Origin: Macquaria australasica
Taxonomy: Eukaryota > Chordata > Actinopteri > Centrarchiformes > Percichthyidae
Assembly (NCBI GenBank): GCA_005408345.1
Contig: SEMN01000203.1
Span: 124,001 to 188,000 of the forward strand
Direction of reading: 5' to 3'
Length of the DNA stretch: 64,000 nt
Position 1 is the first letter of the stretch; each line of letters starts with the position of its first letter. The position numbers were made by a program, and so were the translations under genes. The notes under the pieces were generated by a model. It had not been told where the DNA came from, ran no database searches, and worked only from the letters and a program-made list of their open reading frames with translations. Below, piece by piece: positions 1 to 11,977 of the stretch.

Positions 1-696
1 TTGAGGCAATCAATCAGTCTGTTATTGTTTTACCAAATGGAGGGTATGACTGGTTTGCTGTTTGCAAGTTAGCTAGCTACCTACGTTAGCTAACTTTGTA
101 TTGCTGACACCCTTAGTTGACGATTCATTCTCATTGTCTAATGTTTTCTTATTAGGAAGAGGCATCAAATACCTTGGTTTAGAAAGGAGCAGGATTGTAA
201 CAGGCCCTGAACTGTGCAAGTATCTTTATCCATTTAAGTAAACCAGGTTTCTCATTTGCATGAAATTTGATGAATACACCTCTGATCAACATTTCTCAGA
301 AATTGAGTTTGGAGAGTAACACTAACTTGTGTTTGAGTGAAGGAGCTAGGGCCAGCTAAATGAGACACTGATGTTGCAATTTGATCTTTCATTCTTCACA
401 CTGAGGTATTGTGTAGCGTAATCTATCCCTTCTCTAATTTAAGACCTGGGGACAGGAAAGGTAGGGCAAGGAAGTAAACCTCAGGTATCAGTCACACAAT
501 TGCGAGAGAGTTTATCACATCTTACAACAGAATCCTGGCCGTCACACAACCAGGTCAATTGATGTCATGTTTCATGACTTGAGAAAGTACAGGATCTTGG
601 AAAACACCATCCATGCTGCACATTGCAAATCACCAAAATACATTCTGTGTGTGTGCTCTTGTGGAATTCTTGACTCCCATCTGATTCCCTCCACTC

Positions 697-991
697 TAGT
701 GATGTGTCAATCATAAGCGTATCGTTCATTTGAACTACTCTTTTGATATGAACTTGTAGTAACGAATCGTCTCAGAGAGTAATTTGTTCATTTTGGCCGC
801 GCCTGCACATTGTGCAACAAAAATAATGCATGAGTTTCATTTTTCTCACGTGACAGCTACACAGGCTCAGTATTGGACAGAAATGAGTTGTCACCCCCAA
901 CCCCGTCTCTTCCAATAAAAAGAGTAGTTCATTTTACTGAGCAAGAGTTAAGGAACTAAGTCACTAAAATGAACCAGTTATGCCATCACTA
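697..991. mobile_element. hAT-like MITE
   Basis: 295 bp with ends TAGTGATG...CATCACTA, flanked by a perfect 8-bp direct repeat CTCCACTC (689-696 and 992-999). An 8-bp duplication and TAGNG ends are hAT features. No coding capacity. Confidence 0.8.
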
Positions 992-1092
992 CTCCACTCC
1001 AGTCACACCTTTCACAGTGCAGATTACACATTTTTTCTTCATCTAGATATTCTTCCCTCTTTTTTCTTTGCAACTCTGTAAACTCTTAAAGC

Positions 1093-1093
<1 letters not shown>

Positions 1094-1123
<30 letters not shown>
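1094..1123. repeat. (CA)n microsatellite
   Basis: Pure CA tract of about 15 units. The short ORFs that cross it on both strands are translations of the repeat. Confidence 0.95.
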
Positions 1124-1125
<2 letters not shown>

Positions 1126-2125
1126 CACCCCTCGTGCCTGGCAAAAACACAGTGTGTTTTTATGACTGTAAAATATTGACCCAGGAAAAAGGGGACCGGC
1201 TGTACGACTCTTTTCCCAAGAAGCCTGCTAGAAAGAACTGGAACGAAGGACAATAGCTTCGGCACAATGTGCCAGTCTGTTTTTAAGGGTAGCTCCCAGG
1301 CTCCTCTCAAAGTGTAACATAGGGTCACACATGATTACATCTGTCCTGACTGTGAACTCTCTCTATTATCACATTATCATGGAAGACACGCTTTGCCTTA
1401 CACCTTGAATGCTCTGATGGAAGATAATTACGAGGCATAGAGGACTCTCAGGTGATGTAACACACCCTGCTGGCCATAATAATAGTACTCAGCAATTGGT
1501 GGCTGGATAAATGTCCACACTAATGATGGAAATATGAAAACTCATCTTTTCTTTGCATCATGACCACTGTAAATTGAGCGTTTTGATCATCACCAAAATG
1601 CATATGTAAAAGTAAAGAGGTCATGCAATGAGGTGGACGGGAGGTTGTTGAAAACACTACTTGCCAGCCTATCACAAACATGGCCAAAGCATTTGGAAGA
1701 GATTTTAAGATGATTTATGATGATCAATTCTGGAAATGTGAATAAAACAAATCAGTGACAGACTTAGATCATTCAAAAAAAGATAATTACAAAAATAAAC
1801 ACTAAACAGATTAGGTTTCTTTAACCAAGGTATTACTAGAAAATTAAAAATATTTGGAAAAGTGCCAGATGCAAAGAGTTAATAATGCATAAATTATTAG
1901 AACCAATGCTATCAAAGAAATTTTTTCACAGCTATCCCAATTTTATGCAGTGTCTGACCGCAGGGTCAGCAGGAAAGTGTAGAACCACAATCACTGCCGC
2001 ACTAATCATAGAAATTCATAGAATTGTAGAAATTTTGCTCTTTATAAACTGTCTATTGTTTTGGGTTGCTATACAATACCAAACCCAGAACAGCATGACA
2101 CAAAAGTTAGGGATGCAAGGCATCT

Positions 2126-2645
2126 ATTAAAGGTGAACCGATTTTACATGACAATGTCTGTCAGGTTCCGGGGAGTACTACTGTATATGTGAGAAAAGTT
2201 GTATAAAGCCTTTAGTGCCTCCAGAGGGAGCTGTGTGAAGTCTGATAAATGTCCAACCTCAAGTGATGTCACTTGAGTCAGCGTCGGTTGGGGATGAAGA
2301 CTACAAGTTTGAAAATGAAAACAATCTGTTGGTGTGGAGTTAGAAAGAAGTGAGCTTACCACACCTTTGTAGCCAGCTGCTCATCTCTGCTTGAGGCTAG
2401 CGAGTTGAGGCTACATTAGCTGCTTCGAGCATAACACACCTGAATCTCCAACTGAACTGCAGGTGGTTGAGTTGCATTGTGGGTAATGTACACATCAGGA
2501 TTTGACAAGAAAGAAGAATGCATGGAATAAAAAGGACGATATCTCTGGTTCTACTGCTGCAATTTTGATCCTTTTTTTAAACTGTCCATTGTGAGGCCGA
2601 CAATGTTATAGAAGTACAATGCTAAATCGGTGAATTACTCTTTAA
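2126..2645. mobile_element. Possible MITE
   Basis: The stretch starts with TTAAAGGTGAACCGAT and ends with the roughly inverted ATCGGTGAATTACTCTTTAA. The arms are imperfect and no target duplication is seen, so this is tentative. Confidence 0.4.
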
Positions 2646-2836
2646 ACCAGGGTTATGTGGTGCATCCATAGTTTATCCATATGTGTCAATACTCACCCCT
2701 TTGATAAGGAGTGCCATCAACAGCAGCAAGCATGACTTCATGCAGAATGACACAGTTTCTAAGAGCAGTTAATTTAACATTTTACACAAGAAATATGCAG
2801 ATTTAAGAGTTATTTTAGGGACATCTAGGCATGGTG

Positions 2837-3010
2837 ATGTCAGTCGGTTGGTCGGTTGGCCAGTCCACCACTTTGGTCCAGACTGAAATATCTCAGCAAC
2901 TATTGGATGGATCACCGTGAAATGTTGTACAGACATTCGTGGTCCTCAGAAGATATTTCCTAATGACTTTGGTGATACCATGACAGGTTAGAGTTTTCAC
3001 TCAACCAGTG
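2837..3010 (+). repeat. Dispersed repeat, copy A
   Basis: Contains ATATCTCAGCAACTATTGGA, ACAGACATTC and TTCCTAATGACTTTGGTGAT, shared with the stretches at 4216-4655 and 9108-9587. It is a family I know to be very common in spiny-rayed fish. No coding sequence. Confidence 0.65.
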
Positions 3011-4215
3011 AAATACATGAATGCAGACATGAATGTCAGCAGACGTTAAAGTGCATCCATCTATACAAACACATTTACAGACACATCTTCTCTCAAACCA
3101 GGGAACATCCCTTGACAGCTCATTCACATTCCTTGAGTTCTGTTCACCTCATATCCTTTTGTCCCACTTACGTCAGAAGTACAAATAAGACCATCTCAGA
3201 ACACACAGGAGCCAACCTTGGCTGACATAGCATATCTCTGCAGCCTGACACGCCATCACAATAATAAAAACACTACACCTCCCATGAGACCTCATTAAGG
3301 CTCTCTCTGCTGTGCTGATAGGACAGAATGGGGCTCTTGCTTTGTACGCTGGACTACACCACTACCACAGGCAGGCGGAAAAACAAACTGTCCACAGAAT
3401 AAAGGTCCATTGTCCTATTCCTGCTTTGCTCCCACTCACTGTGTCACTGTTCATCCTTCAAACGGCGACCCTGCCACAACAAGCCCCATGCCAAATGTTC
3501 CTGGTCCACTGGGCCTGGGAATTTGGCAGCCACTTTACACACTCAAAAATAGAGGTAGAGTTTTGCAGCCATTTTTCACAGATGCATTATAACAGGCACA
3601 TAATGGGCCCTCATGAGCACAGGTGTGAACCATTTGATCCACCAATAAAGAAGTTTCTGATAGTAACAATACAATTTGTACCAGTTTAGCCTCATTGAAA
3701 TACACAGTAGTCACGAATGACTATTTGGCACTGAATAATATTTTGGTAATCTGATGCAAAACAACATTTTCTCTCAAGTTTGAAAGTACTTTGGAATATT
3801 GTTAACATTTAACTGTTAAAAAATGTACCTTGAACAATTTGTACAAATTACATTTTCTCTTGTGTTCGTCAATGGAATGTTGGTGAGGGATCCCATTCTT
3901 GTTGCTGCACTGGTTGGTGGGGGCACTTTTGTGGAAAGGAGGTAGGATATGGGGGACATGCCATGACCCTCTGAGTATTCAGTACATGTACGAATGAATC
4001 TTAAACAAATTTTCAAGGTGAAGTGACTGTACTGAATTACCATTGTCACTGATCGATTCATACCTTTTAGCAGTGGAGCTCCTCACAGGTGACTGAGAGC
4101 GCTGTTGTCAGCTCAGCTGTGATTCACAGTACGTTACATCCTCATTAAAAGCATATTAAAAGCCTGCTAAATTCATAGAAACGATCATAATCTAATAATC
4201 ATAAATAATAGGAAA

Positions 4216-4655
4216 ATGGTGCATGAAATTTGGTACAGATATCCATGGTGCACAGAGGATGTTTCCTAATGACTTCGGCAGAAATACTCACTCAACCAGT
4301 GAAATATCTCATCGTCTAATGGATGGAATGGCAGACATTCATGGATTCCAGACGATGTACTGTAATTTGGACTTGACTTTACCTGTAAAGCCATCATGAG
4401 GTTGACATTTGTGGTTTGGGTGAAATGTCGCGACATCTAGTGTTGAACTGCCATAGTATTTAGTATGCACATTCATTATACCTTTTAGAATAAATTGTAA
4501 TAACTTTGGTAATCCTCTGACTTTTCCTCTAGCATCATGTTCGGGTCAAATTTCTATTTGTCCTGTACTTTGGTTTATGACCAAATACCTGCAAAACTAA
4601 TAACAAGCACAGCCTCACAGAGCCACTAGCATGACTGTAGACTCTAGTCCTGTTT
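4216..4655 (+). repeat. Dispersed repeat, copy B
   Basis: Longer copy with GAAATTTGGTACAGAT, AATAACTTTGGTAATCCTCT, TTTATGACCAAATACCTGCA and the end ACAGCCTCACAGAGCCACTA. The same order of blocks is found at 9108-9587. Confidence 0.7.
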
Positions 4656-5933
4656 CTGTAAGTCAATCTACAACAACACCAACCTCAACAAGGCACAATC
4701 CACACATTCTTGTGGCTGGCATCCCCGTTCTTAATCCCTCCTACAAAAATCTGATGAGCTTGGTTGTTTTACCAACCAGGGAAAAAGCCGTCAGTGAGCA
4801 CAACACCAGACTATTTCAATCGCTGTAAAAATCTGAATTTTGTGGCAATTTACGGGTCTGGAACCAGGCAGTTCAGAAACATATAAAACCAAACAGTGAT
4901 CTGAGAGATCCACCTACTCTCTAAGATGGTGGATCACAATTCTGAGGTCAGAGGAAGTACACCATTAACATCTAAAAGAATGTGAATAAAATTCTTTACT
5001 TACATCATTGATTAACCTTTCATAGGTACAAAAGGCTTTTTTCTCAGAGGGTGTGACGCCCTCTGCTACTGCCCGACTGGGCTGTCGGGCTTTCCAGCAC
5101 TGATGAGCAACACACTAACTGGGTTAGGGGAAAAATAGGGCACTCTGGGAAATAAAACTGTTTTGAGTCAAATCAAAGCCCTGGTTCCATGTCAACAAGC
5201 ACTGTGGGGAGATCAGAAATCAAAAGACGCTGTGTTAGAATCACTTAAAACACTCAATAAAGAACAATAGCAGGTCCCTGTATGCCACTTTCTCTGTTTA
5301 ATGAGCAACTTTTCTCGAAGAGACAGAAGTGATTGTTCCAAAAGCAGTCGATGATTTTTCCATTTGTCTCTATTTCCATGTAGACACAGTGAATATGATA
5401 GCCAGTGTGCCTATACAGTGTCAGAACGCGCTGCAGTGAAATTGTATAGCTCAGTCAACAGCAAGTAGACGTACCATGATATCCTGGTCCACAGACACAT
5501 GCAGTAATCAGATCCCAGTGCTCCCAGCACCACTGACGCTTTGATGCGTTTAATTTCCTCATCTCTTATCAGACTAGATTTAAGGCCACTGTGCTCAAAG
5601 CTTTACGGAGCAGACTTCAGTTTGCAAATTATGTACTAATAAAGTTTTTTTGGTCATAATTTTGATCCTGATTTGCCTGATGCACATTTCTTTATTAATA
5701 TCATCATCATTATTATCTTTATTATTATTAGTAGTAGTAGTAGTAGTTGTTGTTGTTATGTAATAGTATTAGTAATGTTTTTTTTTTATTATTATGCTGT
5801 ACTCCACTAATCCTTAAATTGATCTGCAGTGGTTTGGCATATTTGTTAACGATTTGTGCTGTAACCCACACCACCAGTTATGTAAGGAAAGGAGAGGGGG
5901 ATCATTTCCTGTCTTGGTCTGTGTATGTGTGTG

Positions 5934-5936
<3 letters not shown>

Positions 5937-5964
<28 letters not shown>
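5937..5964. repeat. (GA)n microsatellite
   Basis: Pure GA tract followed by GACAGAGAGAC. A compound ATT/GTA/GTT run lies just upstream at 5700-5757. Confidence 0.95.
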
Positions 5965-5972
<8 letters not shown>

Positions 5973-6559
5973 CGGCGTGAGAGAGCACAAGCTGGCAACT
6001 CGGATCCAGGCTGCATGTGCTTAAAACAAAACTGGTTCTAGGAATATGCCTGAGGGACTAAGGAGAGCTACAAGGGGAAAATTTACACATGCACACACAC
6101 TTGGCCTTTAGTAAAAGTACACAGTGCTTCTCTCAAAGAGAAGCCCCACTGCTGGTTTAAGTCCAGCCTCCTGTGCAGAAAAGTAATTTCATTAGGATCC
6201 ATAACATTCAAAACATTTTTATTATTGTATTCCTATATTACATGTAGTTCATATATTTCCAATGCACAATAATTCTGTCCATTTAAATCAACAGCAACAT
6301 GTACAGTAGAATTTTATTACTTAGTTAAATGGAGTTTGTAATGCCATTCAGGTGGCTCAAACACATACCAGGTCTGGGGAAAGAGTGAGAAAATGTTAAG
6401 AAAAGAGGAAAAGTAAAGATAATTATTAAAGCAATCATGACTCAAAAATCCTGATTGGTAGTATATAATATTTTTTAATTAATATTTCTGCTGCATTAAA
6501 GTGTATGTACAACTGCTGTTTGTTTAAAGTTGTGCTAATGTTAACTACATTAAACTACT

Positions 6560-6616
6560 ACTTTTGGAAAATTTCCCCGCTGTGGGACAATTAAAGGCTT
6601 ATCTTATCTTATCTTA
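6560..6616 (+). mobile_element. LINE-like 3' tail with (TTATC)n
   Basis: TTTCCCCGCTGTGGGACAAT followed by AAAGG and (CTTAT)n is a common 3' end of fish retrotransposons. Only the tail is recognised; the body was not. Confidence 0.4.
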
Positions 6617-7194
6617 TATACTGTTGGGTAGTTTAATTTACAGCAATACATAATTTTCTATAGGATCATCACATGTTTGTAGCGTCGCTGTCCTGTGAGA
6701 ACCATGTATCTCTAAAAAGTCAGCTTTTCATGAGCTCAGAAAAACAGTCCTGTTTTCAGCTTTGTGACGATGCATTTTCCAGCTGATCCAAGTTTTTTTT
6801 AAATAGTTAATTTAGCTTTAAGGTACTATATGTAACAATTTACATGTATTAAGTACGTAATGTAACTTAAAAAATTTGACTTTCCCCGACTTTCTTGGTT
6901 GCCTATAACAGCCTGTGGACTGATTTCTATGTAGATGAATGGATACGGTTTTTCTGGGAAAATCCAAAGGACATGACGTTTACGCACGCTGCCGAGTGCC
7001 TTGCCTTTCTTCAGCTCCCCTACAGCGCCAACAGTGTGCAAAACTAGCTAACATTAGGTTAGAAATGGAGTCCAGTAACGTCAATGAATGAACGGCAGCA
7101 TATTAACTAAAACAGAGAGTCCAGAACAAAGTGTTGCTTGTCTTGAGTGGATAACGTCAGCTAATTCATCCAGACCCCCGGGGCTGATCGGGCT

Positions 7195-7373
7195 GCCGTT
7201 TGTAACTAGTAACTACTGTCAGACAAATGTAGTGGAGTTACAATATTTGCCTCTGAGATGTAGTGGAGTAGAAGTATAATGTTGCATAAAACGGAAGTAC
7301 AAGTACCTCGAATATGTACTAAAGTACAGTAGGCCTTTTGAGTAAATGTATTTAGTTACATTCCACCACTGCT
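7195..7373 (+). repeat. Dispersed repeat with AAGTACAAGTACCTC and TTCCACCACTG end
   Basis: The string AAGTACAAGTACCTCGAATA, TGTACTAAAGTACAGTA and TTAGTTACATTCCACCACTG belong to a repeat that is frequent in fish. Related pieces are at 11098-11160 (inverted: CAGTGGTAGAAAGTAACTA) and 40180-40330. Confidence 0.6.
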
Positions 7374-9107
7374 AGTCATTATTACAGCTACCTGTGAAAA
7401 GCTGAATTCACTTACCTGTTCACTAAAATACTATCCACTGAGACACTTGAGACAACCAGCTAAAACCTAACACAGCATTGTGATAAGCAAACATCTAGAT
7501 GAAGCTTTAGATGGTAACAACTCACTTTCAGTTGGCTATCTTTGTTGTTTATAGGCGGTAGGAGTAAGATGAACATTACCTCCACATTCACAACCCTTGA
7601 TTATGTCATGCTAACTTTAGCTTACCATTTTGTAAATGTCTGTTAATGAGAGTGGTGAGACTGAAACAACCATAGAAACTAAAACAATGAGCCGAAAGAC
7701 ACTTTAAAGCTCTGAACATACAATGTTTAATTCTACAGATGCATACGTTCAATACAACTTTGCATTAAAACAGTAATTCATTAATTCATCCATTCATCCA
7801 TGTTTCACATTATTGTTTCACTTTTATTCAATAACATAATTGTAATACTTTTTATCATAGTTTGTGTTTTCAAGGGTTCCTTTTTAGTTTAGTTCATTGT
7901 GGGGAATCAACAAATAGTTTCCATTGACGAAATGAACATTAGAAACAGGTAATACCTAGTCAAATAGGTAGACTGAGCTGTATCATTGTTTGGAAACACA
8001 CTGGCTATTTCTCAATTTAAACAAACAAGGATAAACAATCATCAGTCATCATAACCAATGAGCGACATGCTTATTTTCTAATTATGACTGATTGGCAGTA
8101 ACAGTGCTTCCATAAACCTGCTAGGCCAAATGAACTGAGATTGATTAACAAACATGTTCTGCACCAGAAAATATGTCTCCTGTGTTTAGACATAAAGCAG
8201 ACGGCCTTCTGCCGGGCTGCTGTCAGTGGTTTATTCATTGCTAGTTGACACATCACAGCTTTAAAGCTTGTAATGGCAAAGAGCATTTATTACTGCTACC
8301 GAAATAAGGGTCTGTTGATGGAAGGTTATGTAATGTCTTTACTGAACACTCATTGAGATGCATGGGTCCTGATGTCTGCAAGATCAACATGTGTCCTAGA
8401 TGGTATCCCTAGATAGAGCAGCTGCTGTTATGGATGACACACTGTAGATACCTGAGATGGCATCAGGTTTCATAGTGAGAACCACAGTCCTGGAGAGCTC
8501 TTGTGTCATTTCTTTAAAGCTGGAGATTGTGTAACATCCCCCACTTGAATATGACTGAGGTGTTGTGTGCATTGCAGTGATGAGGCAAAACAAATTCAAT
8601 TTCATGCCCTGTAATTTTAGAAAAGCATGACAGGCTTTTGCTGCATTTATTTATTATTATTTATTTTTATCTCTGGTGTCCAACCAGTCGAGAGCACAGG
8701 AAAAACTAGCTGAATATGAGCTCTACTTCAGACTACAGGTTATGTTTTTATAGTTGGCCTTACAAGCATGAGGAATTGCTGCTATCAGATGTCAACGTAT
8801 TAACCTTTGTCTTTTCGGGCAGATTCCTATATTTGGTTTGGATTGCATTCTCACTCCCACCAAACCATAAACGTGTCCTGAGGTAAAAAAGTATGTCTTG
8901 TTTGAATGATACTGTTATCATCTCGCCAAACAAATCAAACTAAAGGAGGAAACAATCCAGAGTTTGGATAAGCTTCTCTAAACTTGCTGGGTGTGAATAC
9001 GCCCTTACTGCAGAGATATGCCACATGTTTTCATTCAGATATTTTAAAAACATCCACATTAAGCTGCAGCCCACATGTAACAGGGTTCTGAGGGAAGCGT
9101 TCAAATG

Positions 9108-9587
9108 AACAACTCAACAACTATTAAATGGATTGCCATTGCCACAGACATTCATGGTCCCTGGTGGATTAATCTTACTAACTTTGGTGATCCCCTGACT
9201 TTTTTTTGTAGTGCCACCATTTGTGGTTTTGAGTGAAATGTCTCGACAAGTATTGCATGTGTTGCCATTTGGTATTGACATTCTTGTCCACCTCAGGATG
9301 AATTGTAATCACTTGAATACTGAATACTTTGATTTAGGACTAAATACTAAAAACTAATGACATTCCATCAGCCTCAGCTCGGCTTTGTGTTTAGTGCTAA
9401 TTAGCACATGCTAGCATGCTAACATGCTATACTAAGATGGTTAACATAATGAACATTATACCTGCTGAACATCAGCTTGTTAGCATTGTCATTGTGAGCA
9501 TGTTGCCATGTTGACTTTAGCATTTCGCTCAAAGCACAAATGTAACAAAGTACAGCCTCACAGAGCCGCTACCATGGCTGTAGTCTT
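9108..9587 (+). repeat. Dispersed repeat, copy C
   Basis: Contains ACAACTATTAAATGGATTGC, CTTTGGTGATCCCCTGACTT, the GCTAGCATGCTAACATGCTA track and the end ACAGCCTCACAGAGCCGCTA. Interrupted at its 3' end by the MITE at 9588-10017. Confidence 0.75.
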
Positions 9588-10017
9588 ATGTTGTGTCTCA
9601 ATTTGTGTTCTTCCGTACTTACACTTGCTATTTTAAGTGCGTTTACAATGACAATAATGGCAAAATGCAGTGCACCATGAGTACCCGGTGTACTCATAAC
9701 ACTACACTAAAAGTAAAAGCACGTTCATTTTTAATACAGTTGAACTGAAGTCAAGTGAGCAAACAAGCCAGCAGGTATTTTGGTGGGCAACAATCGCGGT
9801 CAAATGTTGGTAATAACGCTCCGCCCGGTTGCAATTTGCCATTACAAAGAAGAAGAAGCGGTCAAATGTTGAGATCATCACTTCCGGAAAGTGCTCAACA
9901 GCCATGTTCGATTTGAGACATCACTACCCTGTTGAAATTCATGCACTATGCAAGTAAGTACATAATGTACACAATGTACTACATGGAAGTGGAATTATCC
10001 AAATTGAGACACAGCAT
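9588..10017. mobile_element. MITE with 18-bp terminal inverted repeats
   Basis: 430 bp. Left end ATGTTGTGTCTCAATTTG, right end the inverted copy with one mismatch (ATGCTGTGTCTCAATTTG). TAGTCTT is repeated on both sides (9581-9587, 10018-10024). It sits in the dispersed repeat that starts at 9108, whose sequence seems to resume after it. Confidence 0.75.
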
Positions 10018-10200
10018 TAGTCTTGTTTTTTTGTTTATTACAACATAGGTTGATTACAACTTTATCAACAACTATCAAAGGACCTCAGCTGGCAAGAGCC
10101 AACCTCAACTTGCATCATCCAACACTTGTTTTGTTTTAGCACCACCAATCTCAAAAACAAACAAGTTAAAAGAACATAGGTTTCCTCCATTTTGTTCCCC

Positions 10201-10355
10201 ATTAAAGGGTTTTTTGGGGGGAGTTTTTCCTAACCTGAATTGAGGGTCTAAGGACAGAGGGCGTCGTATGCTGTACAAATTGTGAAGCCCCTTGAAGCAA
10301 ATTTGTGATTTGTTATATTGGGCTATATAAATAAAATTTACTTAACTTGACTTGA
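10201..10355 (+). mobile_element. L2/CR1-like 3' end fragment, different subfamily
   Basis: ATTAAAGGGTTTTTTGGGGG, AGGACAGAGGGCGTCGTATG and TTGGGCTATATAAATAAAAT are hallmarks of a common fish LINE 3' end, followed by a degenerate (CTTGA) tail. It is not the family at 11.8 kb. Confidence 0.6.
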
Positions 10356-11807
10356 GAGAGGCAAGTACCAAATGCAAATACATTGAATGGCCATTGATGA
10401 AAATACTAGTCATAAACAGTATAGAAATGGGGCAACATGTAATGAAACTCTTTAAAATTATAAAGTTAAACCTGTCCTTACTTTGGAACACTTTAAATGA
10501 TCTCTGAGTGTCCTTGAATCCTGCACTGAAACCATTGTCTCTGGGTGACATACAGTATCTCACATTGTTCTTCCCAGGTGGAGCATGTAACAATACAGAG
10601 TTCATTTCTAATTACTGTGTATCACATCAAAAGGCCAGGGAGCATTGGTCTTATACCATGTCCATAATGTTTCAGTGTTTAGGCTACTGTACCATTGTGA
10701 CAAAGTAGGTGAGATTCTCTGGCAAATCCACGTTTGAGATGATGTGATGTGATTTGAGATCTTATATACAACGCTGATAGGTCAATGACAAGCTGTTCCA
10801 AAGAGCAGCTACCATTTTTTGAAGGATGACTGATTGACAGGCTGGTATCGTCTCTGCTGCCGTCATCAGCTGTTTACCTGTGTTCGTTTTGTACTTGCTT
10901 ATCAATAAACAGCCAGACCTGGGGTCCTGAGGGGACCTTCTGGAACACCGTCTGCCTGCACAAATATTGACCAGAGAGCACAGCCACTATCGTCATCAGC
11001 TGCGAGCAGGTCAGTGGCACGAGGTTCACTGAGGAGAGCCGGGAGTGTGGCATGAAGAATAGAGTGTTGCAACATGTGTGTGTTTACACACTTATAACCA
11101 GTGGTAGAAAGTAACTACAAACATTTACTCTAGTACATTACTGATTTACACTATTATATAGCCAAAATTGCAAATTTGTTAATTTATTTCAGAGGTCTAA
11201 GGATAGCCTTTGTCAGAGAAAGCAGTAGTAGAATTACAATGAAAAAGAGACAAAGAGAACCTCAAAACTTTACAGAGAAAAATTGTACTTTCTGCTTTAA
11301 TACAATGAATCTGATGAATGTAGCTAAAACCTTTAGATGAACCATGAGACGTGTATCAACTACATTTAAATCACATGATATTTTAGACTGCAGTTTCTGT
11401 AAACGCACCAACAATGTAATACTCTAAAAGTATACTACAAATCTAAAAACAGAATAAGCAATTTTGATACCTGAATATATTTAGATAATACTTTATTCTC
11501 TTGATGGAGAATTGCATTAGTTCAGGCAGAGAACTGAAGCTGACTGGCATCAGCTGCTTCAATTATGCATTTTTTGTGCTTTTAATGTAGCCTCTGAATT
11601 AACCTTTATATCAACAAGGGGCACTGAATCTTTCCAGTTTAATGAAAATGAATTGAGCTGTGAAAGCAGGCTCATGTAAAATAATACTCTAATAATCCTG
11701 CTAAGAGTTGATCGTTTTAACTCCATTGTATCATTCCAGGCACATAATTAAAGAAAAATCAGCTTTCTTTGATTTCCAACATTAATAAACAATCAAAAGG
11801 ATTGGGA

Positions 11808-11977
11808 GATTTTCCTTGCCACTGTCGCATAGTGCTTGCTCATGGTGGGAACTGTTGGGTCTCTGTAAATATAAAGAGTCGGTCTAGACTTGCTCTATTC
11901 GAAAAAGTGCCCTGAGATAACTTTGTTATGATATGGCGCTATATAAATAAAACTGAATTAAATTGAATTGAATTGAA
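11808..11977 (+). mobile_element. L2 3' end fragment
   Basis: 170 bp that match the last part of the L2 copies: TTTTCCTTGCCACTGTCGCA, the GGTCTAGACTTGCTCTATTC region, and the AAACTGAATTAAATTGAATT tail. A very short 5'-truncated insertion of the same family as the copies at 24.2 and 54.5 kb. Confidence 0.85.

Noticed and set aside
1086..1328. Small ORFs over the CA tract
   Set aside because: They are translations of a microsatellite (His-Thr or Val-Cys runs) with no homology or splice context; the same holds for ORFs over 12460, 28250 and 32620.
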